Shown: positions 24,987 to 36,855 of the stretch, piece after piece
Layout: every line of letters begins with the position of its first letter
Numbering within the stretch: the stretch's first letter is position 1
NCBI GenBank assembly: GCA_028622995.1
Contig: JAJQJQ010000037.1
Location: 2,480,001-2,544,000, forward strand
Reading direction: 5' to 3'
DNA length: 64,000 nt
From: Panagrolaimus kolymaensis
Lineage: Eukaryota; Nematoda; Chromadorea; Rhabditida; Panagrolaimidae
Translations under genes and position numbers: made by a program
The notes under the pieces: model-generated
Told to the model about the DNA's origin: nothing
Seen by the model: only the letters and a program-made list of their open reading frames with translations
The model's database searches: none

Positions 24987-26134
24987 ATGTCCTCTCAAAA
25001 CCGTGTTACTGATAACGCCCATGATGAAAGCTCCTTAGATGGAGATTTGCTTGTTAGAAAGCTACTCGCTGCTGGTATGACAAATGCAGACATAAAAAAA
25101 ATGATTCAAAACCAAAATGTTGCTGCAGATGTTGCCAGAGCTGTTCATTCAACTGCCCAAAAAGATGTCCCCAAAAAAAGAACTGCCATTCCATGGGAGG
25201 ATTCTGATATCCAAGATGCCATTTATGATTATGACAACAAAATTACTATTAAAGATTATGTGACCCTTGGAAAAGTAATTGGTGATATTTTGAATCGTGA
25301 TCCACTTCTGCAAGCTTTGATTATGATAAAGACTATGATTTTGGAGATTATCATACACCTCCAGCTTTCAGAGATGATTATGTGCCATCCCAAAGAGAAG
25401 AAAAAATCACGTCTTTCTCTCGTTCTCGATCACCTCAATCTTCTTTCAGCAGTTCTTTTAAAAGAAAAGCTCCAATGGAAGAAAGCAATTTTAAATCATC
25501 AAAATGTTTGAAGCCCTCAAATAGCCCTCAAAAAATTATTATTCAATGAGAATCATTGCGAACGGAAAGTGCATTGGCCGGCTTTAGACCACCATCAGAA
25601 GAATTCTTTGTTGAAACTTGTGATTATTTAAGAATCCCGATTACTGAAACAACAAATTCGCCTTTAAGAAATATGAAACATTTTGAAAGTATTACTTTGC
25701 CCTTAACTGTTACTAATGTGCTTGGCGATGGAAATTGTGGATACAGAGCATTCTCATATTTAATTTTTGGAACTGATAAATACCATTGGATGTTGAGAAA
25801 AAGAATTACTGAATGGCGTAATTTTAAGGAGGGACCAAATGGGGAAGCACATACACAATTGGAATTGATTAAACAAATGGAAAAGGATAATAAAGATGGT
25901 GAAGCCGTGGGTCAAGAATTATGGATGGGAGTTTATGATATTATAGCCTTTTCTCAATTATTTAATGTGAATGTTTTTTGCTATGCAAAATATATCGATG
26001 CAAGCACTCATTCATGGAATGTTTATAGCCCCAATGATCGTAACAATTATGCTCACAAACCTGGTTATCCTGATATTTGTATATATTTCAAAGATAATCA
26101 TTATCAACCCGTTTTGAAGACAAATGAGCAATGA
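24987..26134 (+). pseudogene. Disrupted OTU-domain cysteine protease gene of the mobile element
   Basis: It starts at ATG 24987. The first frame is protein-like to about 25300; the coding signal then moves to the -1 frame, a Ser/Arg-rich linker with FSRSRSPQSSF. It ends at TGA 25548-25550, and directly after that stop the same frame continues as an OTU domain to TAA 26132-26134. The OTU catalytic elements look intact: Asp and Cys in GDGNCGYRAFSYL, and His in NHYQPVL near the C-terminus. OTU proteases remove ubiquitin or ubiquitin-like modifiers. One frameshift plus one in-frame stop indicate a decayed copy, unless the element uses recoding. A shorter OTU-only product could start only at a non-AUG codon or at a downstream Met. 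Confidence 0.7.
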
Positions 26135-26189
26135 TATGTTTCTTCGTTTTTTGTTTTGTTTGTTATTATATATTGTTAGAAAAATAAAA

Positions 26190-26604
26190 AATAAAAAAAT
26201 ATATTATTGTAAAAGAAATTAAGCAAAGTATCAAGCCCAGGAGGAACAGGCGATTCGCAAAAACATTATTAATTGCAGCAGTAAAAATAATTAGACAATA
26301 TGCAGAAATTTGCATATCCATGGTTAAAAAATCTTTCAAAAGTTATTTTATAACTTTTTTAATTAATTTCCAATAAATACTAAGTCAAAATGCAATTTAT
26401 TTGAGAGAAAAATTTTTATCCCCTCAGGGCATCAGCCAAATCCTTAATGGTGCATAGTTGAAACATTAAAAATCGTTAAATCGACTCTAAATTACCCTAT
26501 CCTGAATGTTTCATACCTATCAAACCTAAAAATAGACAGCGTTCACTCATTAGGCGTTTCCAACACCGTTCACTCATTAGGCGTTCACTCATTAGGCGTT
26601 ATGC
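26190..26604 (-). repeat. Right terminal inverted repeat
   Basis: Inverted counterpart of 24169-24570, with three CGTTCACTCATTAGGCG-type repeats at its outer end (about 26539-26600). Confidence 0.75.
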
Positions 26605-26613
26605 TACACTCTC

Positions 26614-27206
26614 AAAAAAACCGATGGTGTTATTGTTTTTTGACATCATTTAAAAATATTAGTGCTATTTTTTTTGTCTTCGAAGCTAAATAACTAATTT
26701 TTCGTTATCGTATTCTACAAACTCGTGATAATATTTTATAATATTTATGACTACTTACTTATAATTAAAGCTTCATTTATTGTTAGTGTGTGTCACTTAT
26801 TAACAAACTGAATAACTGTAATCCTAATGCGCACAAAAAAAAATATGTAATATAATAAAATTTACAACACGCCACCATAAAATAAACTTTAAAAAAAAAA
26901 CAAGTCAGCCGCAATTCAAAATGCAATAATAATTTTATTATTTATTTACCGCCATGAACTTAAAAAATATAATCTGATTTTTGCTTACTCTCTTTCTTGC
27001 CTTTTTTTTTGTTGTTGTTCTTTGATAAAATTAAGTGTTATTTTTTTTTTCGTTGGCAATAAAATAAAAATATGGTTAATATATAAATTTTATATAAATA
27101 ATCAAATTGTATGGGTGCTGCTTTGAAAAAAAAATTTGCTACATATCGATATTGCCTTTTCGTTTTTGAAAAAGGTCATAGGTAAAAAAACTTTTCTTTT
27201 AAAAAT
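26614..27206. other. Intergenic, no gene seen
   Basis: AT-rich spacer between the OTU element and the Srh-like receptor. It presumably contains the receptor promoter; no specific element recognised. Confidence 0.45.
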
Positions 27207-28746
27207 ATGGCTGAATTCCAAAATTTAAATTTATTTTCCACCACCGTTGTTAATTTGCATATTCCAAAAATTACTGCTCCATCAACAATTTTAGTTGATT
27301 TTTATATTTATTATTCAAATGTAACTTTAATTTTAAGTTGGATTTTAACCCCTCTTTTATTTTATGTAATTTTTACTCAATCAAAAAATTTAAAAACTTT
27401 TAAATGGTTAATTTTAAATCATTCTTTTTGGTGTTTATCCGCCGAAACTTTATTTGCTTTGTTTAAACCTTTATTTTTGTCCCCCGCGGCTGGAGGATTT
27501 GCATTGGGAATAATTCGATATTTGGGTGATTATCGAATGACTGCAATTGCAACTACCATTGGATTTTGTTTAATTGCAAATTGTGTTTTTGCCCTTTCTG
27601 CAACTTTGGCATCAAGATATTTACTTATTTTTCCATCAAAATTAACTAAATGGTTTACTCTTAAAGCAGCATTCATTTTCGCTTTGGGTGGACCATTTTT
27701 TGCATATTTAACTGTATTTATAAGTTTTTATCCATATTTGTCAAGTTCTGATAGTGATGTGTTTTATGAAATTGCTAAAAGCTATGATCCTATTTTGGGT
27801 AAGTCAATCAACAAAATGAAAACTCTTAATTATCCTAAAATTCGAATTTTTTTAATATTTATAATTGCACGAAGAGTTAGTTTTTGAAGCTTATAAAATG
27901 CATTCGAGACACTTAAAAATTTTACGAATTCGTTATAAACCTCTCAAATTGCATTTTTAAATGGCTTAATTTACTAATTAAAAATAAATGAAGAGCACAA
28001 CAAAAATATTTTATAATTCTGTGTAAAAGACCTAAATTTACTATATCATTCAAGCCTAGTTTGAAATTCCAATTAAATATCAAAATCGTTAATTAAAATG
28101 AAAATAAAATTATAATTTTCTTTTATCCAAAACTTTTAAAAAAATATTCGTTTCAAAAAATGTGTTCGAAAATCAATTATGGTAACTTTGATCCAAAATT
28201 TACTTTCCAAATAAATTAAAATTCTTTTTAATCTTTTGATATTAACATTTTTTTTCAGAAAATTATTTCTCTGAGCCATCATTCTTTTATATGCCTCATA
28301 AATACCACGATATCGGGGATGTAATATGCCTGGGAACTTTCTTCATTTTATACATAGCTTCCATTGCTTTGATTATTTTCCTCCTTTATCAAACCTCAAA
28401 ACATAAATCAGCGGTGGCAAATAAAATGTCTAAATCGCTTCTAACAAGTTCAATCATACAAATAGTAATCACATGCATATTTTTATTTTTGCCAATTACA
28501 TGTCATTTCACAATTATTCGTTTTGATATTCCATATTCCGCAAATTTTATGTGTATTATGATTTGTTTGATTGATTCACATTGTTTAATCGAATTTATTG
28601 CGACACTCTATTTTATTGCGCCATATCGAAATTTTATTATTAAATTTTATCGTGAAAAAGTTTTAAAACAATCTCCGATGATGAAAATTAGGGTTTCATC
28701 GGCTTCCAGAAATTTGGCATCAAATATTGAAGAAAGAAATATATAA
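27207..28746 (+). CDS. 7TM chemoreceptor, Srh-like
   Basis: Exons 27207-27798 and 28259-28746 join in phase 1 to 359 residues, the usual size of Srh receptors. Exon 1 encodes TM1-TM5: it has the NLKTFKWLILNHSFWCL segment after TM1 and the FKPLFLSPAAGG loop, as in the Srh family. Exon 2 encodes TM6 and TM7 and ends with the conserved IAPYRNFIIKFYRE tail (the PYR motif of Str/Srh-type receptors). It is expected in ciliated sensory neurons as an odorant or tastant receptor. It has an intact frame, unlike the two broken receptors at 21-22.7 kb. The subfamily call is by pattern, not by alignment. Confidence 0.78.
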
Positions 28747-31700
28747 ATATATAAACTTGACTTAATTATGAAATTGGTGTGATTTTAGTTCCTTATACAA
28801 AAAAAAAATAAAAACAATTCCTAACAAGTCTATCAAATTCATTGCATTTATTAATTCTTAAGAAATCCATAAATAAATATAACTAATAATAATTTAGAAT
28901 ACATAAACAAAATTTCAGAAGTGTATTGATAAATAAATAATTATAATTTTTTGAAACGATAGACAAAATATTTTTGTAAAAAAAAATCCCAATATTAATT
29001 TTAAAATTATTTCAGCTTCCAGACTCAAGTCATTAAAAGAAAAAAACAAATTTAAAACACATTATTAAAATATTTTTATAAAAATCAAGAATCTTTTTTT
29101 CTTCTTCTTTGAACTCAAAGTCCTGAAACTTTCTTCCAAATTTTGTGGTTTTTCGCTCTTTATTTTTGTTTCTTTCCAAACTTTTTTGCTGGCATTTTTG
29201 AATTCCATGTTGGAGCAAGCGGGTATTTTAAAAACCCCCATAAAAAGAAACAAACATCATTCTTTAGTTAACTCAATTTCGTATGCTTTTGAGTTTTGCT
29301 TTCCAAAAAATTTTTTAGTGATGAATAATTTGATTTTCGTCCTTTTTTTGACGCCGACGATGTTGATAAATTCCTTCAGACTCCTAAAAAAGCGAAAAAC
29401 GTAGTCTTATCTTTTTTTAAGCTTTTCTTTTTTTTTTCAAATGATGTGAGGCAAAAAAAATTAACAAAAGCAAGAACAACGTGGCGAACTTTGGGGAGGG
29501 ACATTATGACTGTGTGCCTTTATTATAATCGTTATCAAATAAGTTCCGCAAAAACAAAGAAATAAATATTGAGAAATTAAAGTCTTGTCAAAATTTAACA
29601 ATAAAAATAAAAGAAAATTCTTTCCAAAATTTGAAAAGCAGAAATTTTTTTTGTCCAATTCTATCATTCATTTTTTTTTTGTCTTTATCTTCTTCATTTT
29701 CCTTTTCCCTCAAGGCAGGCAGTTGCTTGTCAAACTTTTTTTCTTCTTCCTCAAAATTTTTTTGTTGCTTCTCTTGTTTGTAGTTTGCATCCATCCAAAA
29801 AAAAAGAGAAGAGAAGCAAATGAAAAAGAAACTCCATGAAACATTTTTTTTCTTCTTCCTTGCTTTTTTGCTTTAGATAAACAACAAAAAAGGAGAAATT
29901 TCTCTTTTTTCTCTTCTTTTCGTGTCTCAAACTGGTCACTTCTTTTTTTTTGCTTTTGTTCGACGAATTTTAACAACCAAAATTTTTCTTTGTCGTCGCA
30001 AAAAAATTCTTTCTGTTTTTGAAACACTAAAAATCAAATACATTTGTACTTTCATTTTTTTCTCTTCTCGATCATCCGGGCTTAAAGAAGGAAGAGAATT
30101 AATAGAAGAAAAAAAGTTGAATGGAGAGGCGTTATTTTAAACCACCCTAAAAATATTTATGTGATGGTTGTTTAAAATGACGCTATTTTTTTATAATAAG
30201 TTTAAAATTTTTTTATTTCTTTTTGATTTATGAATGAATCAAAATGGAGAATATTATCGTCATCGCCATTATTTTCCTTTTTTTTTGTTTTTTATTTTAT
30301 AAACATTTATTTTTGTGTGTTTTTGATTAATTTTTTAACTTTTGTTTTGACTTCTTTCGAATTAAAAAAAAGTTTGTTTTAATAATGAAATGAAAATTTA
30401 AATGTGTGATTATCAATGGTTTTAAAAAAAATTTATTAACTTTTTAATGTTTGATATTTTCAATTTTTGTTTTCTTTTCTTTGCTACAAAAAAGTTTAAA
30501 AATGCAGTGATTTTCTTGTAATTATCCGACTCATTTTTATAAAAAATCTTTTTAAATTTAGAAGTGTTTTTTTGTTTTTATAATAAAACCAAGGATTTCA
30601 TAATTATCATGGCCGACCGCGAAACTTCTTAAAAAAACATGTTTGGAATAACCTTTTTCAAAGGACTTTTTTTTGCATTTATTTTTACCAAATTTTTCTT
30701 ATAACCTTTTTGATTTTTCGTGACATTTACTCACGAAAAAAGCAGATAGCTAATAAAAGAAAAAGAAGTCATAAATCATTTTTTTCTTGTTTCCAGGTTT
30801 TTACAATTTTATAAAAAAACCTTTTTACTTTTTTTTTTCATTTACAACTTTCAAAACCGCTGCTGCAAAGGATTGGATGGATTTATTTATCCCTGATTCA
30901 TTCTTTTTATATCTTTTTTTCACCTGGTTTCTTTTTTCTTTTTATTTTTTTATTTGTCGCGTGTACATATTTTTTTTTCTATTTTATTATTACTTTTTTA
31001 CTTCAGCAGCAGGCGATGATGGCTGAATGTTTTTTGTTTAATACAAACAACAAATATTTAAAAAAAAGTGTCCATTGTGTTCGAATTATTTTTTTGCCTT
31101 CATTTTTTTTTTATGAATGAAAACTAAAAAATAATAATAAAAAAATGGGTGGTAAAGGATAGTGTCAAGGCGACGACGACAGGCAACCAACCACAGAAGA
31201 ATAAAGGAGATCAATATGACGAGGGCCATGACAATTCTTCTCAAAAAAATGATACACGCAAACCCTACTTTTTTTGTGACATTTTTGTGCTGTTTTTTTT
31301 ATCATCTAAAAACAAAAAAATTGGAAACTTTTTTTTAATTTTATTTTTTTGTTCCGTGATAAAATTTTCATAGTCATTTTCGTTTTTCTTTTTTTGAAGT
31401 TTATTTTTTTGTGGATCAGTGCTTTCATTTCTCATCGGTATTTCAAAATTTTTAAAGAAGTTTTTTTTATTTAAAGAATTATTCATTTCAAAAACTTAAA
31501 AGCTTTTTTGTTATAAAAAAAACTTAAACTTATTTTCAACCTATTTCCGTTACTCTCTAACAATTTTCATTTATTTTGCGCTTTCCTGTTCCTATTTTTT
31601 ATTTACTCGTTTTTTACTGGCTTATTTTTTTATTTTTTATTTTTTTAAACAACATACATATTTGCCTCTATTATTTATTAAGTTTTTCAACTAACTGGTC

Positions 31701-32508
31701 TCTCTTCCTCTTTTTTTCTTTTCATTGACTCGTGCTTGCTTGGTTTATTTTTTCTTCTTTGCGCAACTAAGCAACATGACAGAGACTCAGAGCAACAATA
31801 AAAAATAAGAAAAAAAAGAAAGTTTTTTTACAATTACTTTTTTCTTCTTCGTTCAATTTTGTTAATTTTCGAGTGAATCGATTTAAGCTAAAACTTTTTT
31901 TACAACTTTGTTTTTAGTTTTTTGTTTCTTACTTTAAACTTTTTAGATTTATTATATTTACGAAAAATTTTTCTTTAGAAATGAGTGGGAGAAATTTCTT
32001 TTGTTTGTACTTTGTGGTCTTGGTTTATGTTTACTTATTTTTGTTATTTTACTTTTGTTAAGTCATTTTTTTGTCAGCAAAAAAACGAGTCTAGTTTTCT
32101 ATTTTATTTTTCCAAAAGTAAAAATATAAAGAATTATAAAAAAAGGTTATTTTAAAAACAAGCATACCTTTTTCATCTTTACTGCTGAATATTTTCTAAA
32201 TTTTAATTAAAATAATTTCCAAATTCTTAAAAAGAAACTTTAACAATAATTATTTTTATTGAAAGCCTGAATTAAAACCCCGCAAATTTGTATTTTATTT
32301 TTTAAACTTTGTGAAAATCTCCGATGGATTTAAATATTGATTTTCTTATTACTTCTGGTCACGAAACAAAATCTTTATTTTTCTACTCTATTTGTTTCTG
32401 TAATTTTTCATATCATAAATTTTTACATTTAATTATTATTCATTTTTAAACCAATTTTTTCGTGGCCTTATCCATATTAATTTTTTTTATAATTCTTAAA
32501 ATTCCAGA
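28747..32508. other. Intergenic, no gene seen
   Basis: About 3.8 kb of T/A homopolymer-rich spacer. Frames up to ~105 codons are Lys/Phe-rich, overlap on both strands and show no motif. No RNA gene found. Confidence 0.5.
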
Positions 32509-34518
32509 ATGGCTTCAAACATTTCTGAAGCAGATAAAATTTTAATTAAAGAACTTCGTTCAAAACTTACGGAAGAACTCACTTTAGTTCCAGCTTATAA
32601 CGATGATCTTTCACTTCTTCGTTGGCTGGTTGGATGGGATCGAAAAGTGAGCGATGTCGTTCCACGATTATCAAATGCATTAAAAACTATTCACGCAATG
32701 GAATTAGATAAAAAAGATTTCACTTCGCTAGATTCTATAAAAGATTTTTGTGATAATGTTAGTAAACCCGCGTGTTATATGCCTGGAAGTTTAATAGGTA
32801 AAGATAAAGAAGGTAATATTATTTCGCTCCAAGCTGTTGGAAAAATTGATGGAACTGGATTATTGAAATCTACAAAGATTTCGGATTTATTTATTATGAG
32901 AATTGCTGAAAGTGAGGGCGTCATGCAACTTATTCGGTATGTTTAAATTTTTTTTCGGTTTCTGCACAAAAATTATAAACATTCTTCGTGAAAACCTAAA
33001 TTTTCATTGCAAAACTATTAATAGTTTTTTTTGAATTTAAATAATAGCATTTTCGCTGCGAGACTAATCCTTAGTCTCATGGCGAAAATTATTTTTGACA
33101 CAAAAAAATTCCGTTGCGAAGCATTTACAATTTTTTTCCATTTAAAAAAAATTTAATTTTCGTTTTTATTACAAAAAAAATAAAATTTATTTTCAGTGAC
33201 GCTGAACAAAAAACAGGTGGCCAATATGGAACCATGGTAATTATCGATCTCGATGGCCTTAGTTTGGATTCATTAGATTGGACCGCATTAAAATGCGTAA
33301 ATGGAATGTTATCCAAACTTCAAGAATTATTTCCAGATGTTTTAAGAAAATTATATATCATTCGAGCTCCAAGCTTTGTACAATTAATTTGGGCAGCTGT
33401 TTCCCCATGTTTAGCTAAACAAACGCAGCAGAAAATTGAATTTTTAGGAAATGATTGGAAAGAAAAATTAAAAGTAAGTTTTTGAAGGAAAATAAAATTT
33501 GTGTTTTGAAAAAATAATTTATGTTTTGGGTTTTTTAAAGTCATCGAAAATGAAAAAAATTTATTTTAAAAGTGTTTTTTTTAATTCCTTCTCGACACGG
33601 AAAAATTTATTTTCTAACTTTCTAAAATTAAAAAAGTATTGAATTTATTAAAAAAAAAATTTATCCCGACACGAAAATATGTATTTAATTTAATTTTTAA
33701 AGCTAGAGAAACCCCTAATTTTTTTAATTATTTTATAACTAAGGTTTCTTAATCCTATGACTAACATATATATTTTTTATATATATAGGAAACCATAGAT
33801 GAATCAATATTATATGAAAATTGGGGTGGAATTAAAAAATCTGATACCCCATATGGTGATGTAAGAATGGGAGGTAAAGTTCCAAAAGAATTATGGTATG
33901 ATCCCGCACTCGATCCATATGCATCTTCAACCGATCTTAAAAAGATTACAGTTCCGGCGAGATCAGCGGTTTTTGTTTCAATTAAAGTTGATGGAGAAGA
34001 AAATCCAAAGCGAACGCTAAAATGGTGGTGGAAATGTGAAAGCGGCGATGTGGATTTTGGAGTAAAATTAGTTAAAAATTTTAATGGAAATGAAAAAAAT
34101 TTAAAACCTGAAGAAGATGGAGATATTGATTGTTGGCCTAAATGGAGATTATTCACTGAATATGTTCCAGAAAATCGAACGGTAAGAAAAAAAGTTAGAA
34201 AGAAATTTTTTTAAAAGAGATGAGAAAAAAAAGATTATGCAAATTTACAAAAAAATAACTTTTTTGAAACTTTTTGTGGAGCGATTTTTAGCTGATTTAT
34301 GAAGCAAAAAAAATATATATGTACTCTAAAAAAATTGTCAGATTTTTCATTTTTTAACTTTTTGTTTAATTTTCTCCTCAGATTTATGAAGATTATATTT
34401 TCAGATAATCATTCCATCTCCAGGTTTATATAAACTTATATTTGATAATTCACATGGAAAAATATGGAGTAAACAAATTAAATATTGTGTTACGGTAAAT
34501 GAAGGAACAACAGATTAA
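32509..34518 (+). CDS. CRAL-TRIO (SEC14-like) and GOLD domain protein
   Basis: Exons 32509-32936, 33197-33473, 33789-34181 and 34405-34518 give 403 residues. An N-terminal CRAL-TRIO helical region includes DDLSLLRWLVGWDR, typical of SEC14 proteins. The lipid-binding core follows (QYGTMVIIDLDGLSL, FPDVLRKLYIIRAPSFVQLIW, LPEN-like DESILYENWGG). The last third (ITVPARSAVFVSIKV through PSPGLYKLIFDNSHGKIWSK) is a GOLD-type beta-sandwich. The order matches vertebrate SEC14L proteins and the C. elegans ctg (CRAL/TRIO and GOLD) class. The likely role is intracellular transfer or presentation of a hydrophobic ligand such as phosphoinositide or tocopherol. It is convergent with the peroxiredoxin gene. 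Confidence 0.88.
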
Positions 34519-34972
34519 TTAAATTTTAAACCACATCTTTTTATTATTCAAAAAGATTTTTTTTTTCGTTTTAAATTGTTAAAAAATGCATTTTCTAAAT
34601 TTAAATATAAATATGTAAATCCAAAAAAAATCTATTTTCACTTTTCTAAATGTTTATGAGATTCCTTTTATTTTTTTGATTGGTTTTGTAATTTAATTTT
34701 GTTGTTTGTTTTAATTTTACCACTTTGAACAGTTTCCTTTCTTTTTTTTTTATTGGAGGCTGAAATCACTTATTGAAAAAATGAAGAAGAAAAACGGTGT
34801 TTTTTGTTGTAATATTTTTTTTTGCAATTTCTTAATTAATTTTTTTTATATTAAAAAACGGGGCGATTTTGTAAATTTGTTTTATCTTTTTTCTCCATAA
34901 AATTTAATAATAAAACTTTATTTTTAAATTATCAAAACAAAAACAATAAAATTGTTTGAAAATTGCAAATTT
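34519..34972. other. Convergent 3' intergenic
   Basis: Shared 3' region of the CRAL-TRIO gene and the peroxiredoxin gene. It has T-rich and A-rich tracts and several AATAAA-like signals, for example near 34905-34920. No gene. Confidence 0.45.
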
Positions 34973-35912
34973 TTAAAAAGCTTTGTTTTTTCTTAACCAA
35001 TCCAAAACAATGGATGCATTTTTATCGGGTGGAAAAACTGGATAAAATACTTTCACAATGAGTCCATCATATAAAACCAATGCAAAACGTTTGAGCAAAG
35101 TTTGACATTGGAATTCAAAAGTTGGAAGGGTTAAAGCTTTCGTTAATTCAAGCTCAGGATCGCATATTTGAGCGAATGGCAAATCCAATCGTTTTACGAG
35201 TTCGCGTTGATATGAAGGAGATTGGGTGGATAAGCCAAAAATTCGATGGACTCCGACTTTTCGAAATTCATCATACAAATTTTTAAATGAACAATTGTGA
35301 GGTGTACAACCTCGAGCACCTAGAAAACAAAAAATTCGATTAGAGAGATAATAATTTTCTCGCCAAAATTCTTAATTTTTGTTTTAATGTTCTACAAATT
35401 TAGGCTCTGAAAGAATTTTTCCAACTAAAAATATTCAAATTTTAAGGCAAAATAAAAAATACATATTTGGATTTTGCGTTTAAAGAGAAAAAAATTTGGC
35501 CTAAAAAGTTTGCAAATTCTAAATATAAAACATATCTTCCAAAAATTTGTAGTTTTGAGAAGAAATTTTAAAGTTAAAAAATATTAAAATTGTTTACAAA
35601 AACTTCTTAAAAACATTAAAAAAATTTGATTCATAATAAAAAATACGCAAATTTCCGATTCTTTAGTAAATGCTAACCTGGAATTTCATCCCAATCTTTT
35701 GGTACCTCAACGTCAGGTTTGCCCGTTCTTGGAAATGCAAAAATAACCGTGATTCCTCTCAATGAAGCGGGATTAACTTGAAAATCATCTTCACTTTTAT
35801 CAACGGCCGTTAAACAAAGGCATGGCATTTGCATTCCTTCCAAATGGGTTGCAGATCCATCATCTTTAGGAACGGGCAAAGTTGACCAATCTGGAGTGAC
35901 AGGGCCTGCCAT
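34973..35912 (-). CDS. Peroxiredoxin, bacterial PrxQ/BCP-like
   Basis: Exons 35678-35912 and 34973-35319 join in phase 1 to 193 residues. The thioredoxin-fold peroxidase core has FPRTGKPDVEVP, then DEIPGARGCTPHNCSF. Cys83 and Cys88 sit five residues apart, like the peroxidatic and resolving cysteines of E. coli BCP. Downstream GLSTQSPSYQRELVKRL and FYPVFPPDKNASIVLDWL complete the fold. It should reduce H2O2 or organic peroxides in the cytosol; no targeting signal is seen. The FPRTG...IPGARGCTPxxC layout is, from memory, common in proteobacterial and actinobacterial proteins and unlike animal 1-Cys or 2-Cys peroxiredoxins. That suggests acquisition from bacteria, followed by gain of a ~360 bp spliceosomal intron. 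Confidence 0.85.
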
Positions 35913-36830
35913 TTCTCAAAAAAAAAACTTTTAAAAGTTGATATCAAAAATAACAAATCAAAGGCAAAGACTCTTTTCTTTAAATTGAATTTAATCAAGC
36001 GAAAAGATGGAGAAAAAAAAAATGCGGTCAGTCAATAAAATAAAATCGATCAACAAATTGCTGCATTTTTTTCAAAAAAAAAATGCACGTTTGCTTTTTT
36101 TAGTGCCTGTGAGTCACCACTCATTTTGTTGATAGTAGCAGCATCAAATTGCGGTGGTGAATGAATTTTTTTTCTTTCGCCCTTTCTCACTTTTTATTTT
36201 TCAAAACAACAACTGCCAATTTATTTTTAAAAAAACTTTGGTTGAAGACAAAATTTTAAAATAATGACAAATAAAGACGCCTTTTTTTATATCCTCATAT
36301 TTTCATTTTCGATTCAAAATGGAAAAAATAATTTAAGGGTTTAATAATGCAAAAAAAATTCACAAAAAAAACTCAAATATGATTAGTTAGTTTTAACCAT
36401 AAAAGTTGCTCTCAAAACTGATACAGAAGTAATTCAAGCGAAGCATCCATTCCAATTGCTCTAAACATTTTTAAAAACATACACATAAAGTTTGTATAAA
36501 TATTAGTTTTAGAAATTATATATATTAGCAAAAAAAGTAATTAAAAACTATGATTAAATACCTATCAAAAAAGTGTATTTTTTGTTGTATCATCGAACTA
36601 AAAAAAAGCGCAGAAGAAAAACACCATTTTTTACATTTTTAATTTGCCTCTGGCTTTCAACGCGAATAAATTCCTTTGCAGTGGGGTTTTTTACTGTAAC
36701 GATTGTTGTTGCTTGTTTGCTGACTTTGATTTCGTCATTCAAAACCTTTTTTGCTGTTGTTGCTTCTTGTCTCTTTTTTACGCGTGTATTTCAACAATTT
36801 TTTCTGTGTTGTTTATCTTCACCTTATTGT
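35913..36830. other. Divergent intergenic region
   Basis: Spacer between the peroxiredoxin start (-) and the start of the short family member (+), so it holds both promoters. AT-rich; no specific element recognised. Confidence 0.45.
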
Positions 36831-36840
36831 CGTTTTTCAG
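36831..36840 (+). promoter_or_regulatory. Probable spliced-leader acceptor
   Basis: A polypyrimidine stretch ending TTTTTCAG at 36840 lies 15 bases before the ATG at 36856. This supports that ATG over the upstream in-frame extension, which translates mostly as Leu/Phe/Val. Confidence 0.45.
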
Positions 36841-36855
36841 AACCTCTTGCTCATC

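Larger units (their letters stand above)
24163..26613 (+). mobile_element. DNA-transposon-like element with ~400 bp terminal inverted repeats carrying an OTU gene
   Basis: The left terminus (~24169-24570) and right terminus (~26190-26604) are imperfect but extended inverted copies. Matching blocks include GGCTGATGCCCTGAGGGG, CTGGGCTTGATACTTTGC and GATTTAACGATTTTTAAT, each in opposite orientation. Each end begins with three short direct repeats of the type CGCCTAATGAGTGAACG. Nothing resembling a transposase lies between the ends; the only gene is the OTU-type open frame. Exact ends and target-site duplication are unclear: GAGTG precedes the repeats on one side and its complement CACTC follows on the other. 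The layout suggests a non-autonomous or cargo-bearing cut-and-paste element, with long repeats as in Mutator-like or foldback transposons. Superfamily assignment is inference. Confidence 0.75.

Noticed and set aside
25551..25556. Separate OTU gene starting just after the internal stop
   Set aside because: The first codon of the open stretch is not ATG, and the frame is continuous with the upstream linker across the TGA, so one broken gene explains it better.
36751..36855. In-frame upstream extension of family member 1 rich in Leu/Phe
   Set aside because: A TTTTTCAG acceptor lies between it and the internal ATG, and relatives start at the internal Met.
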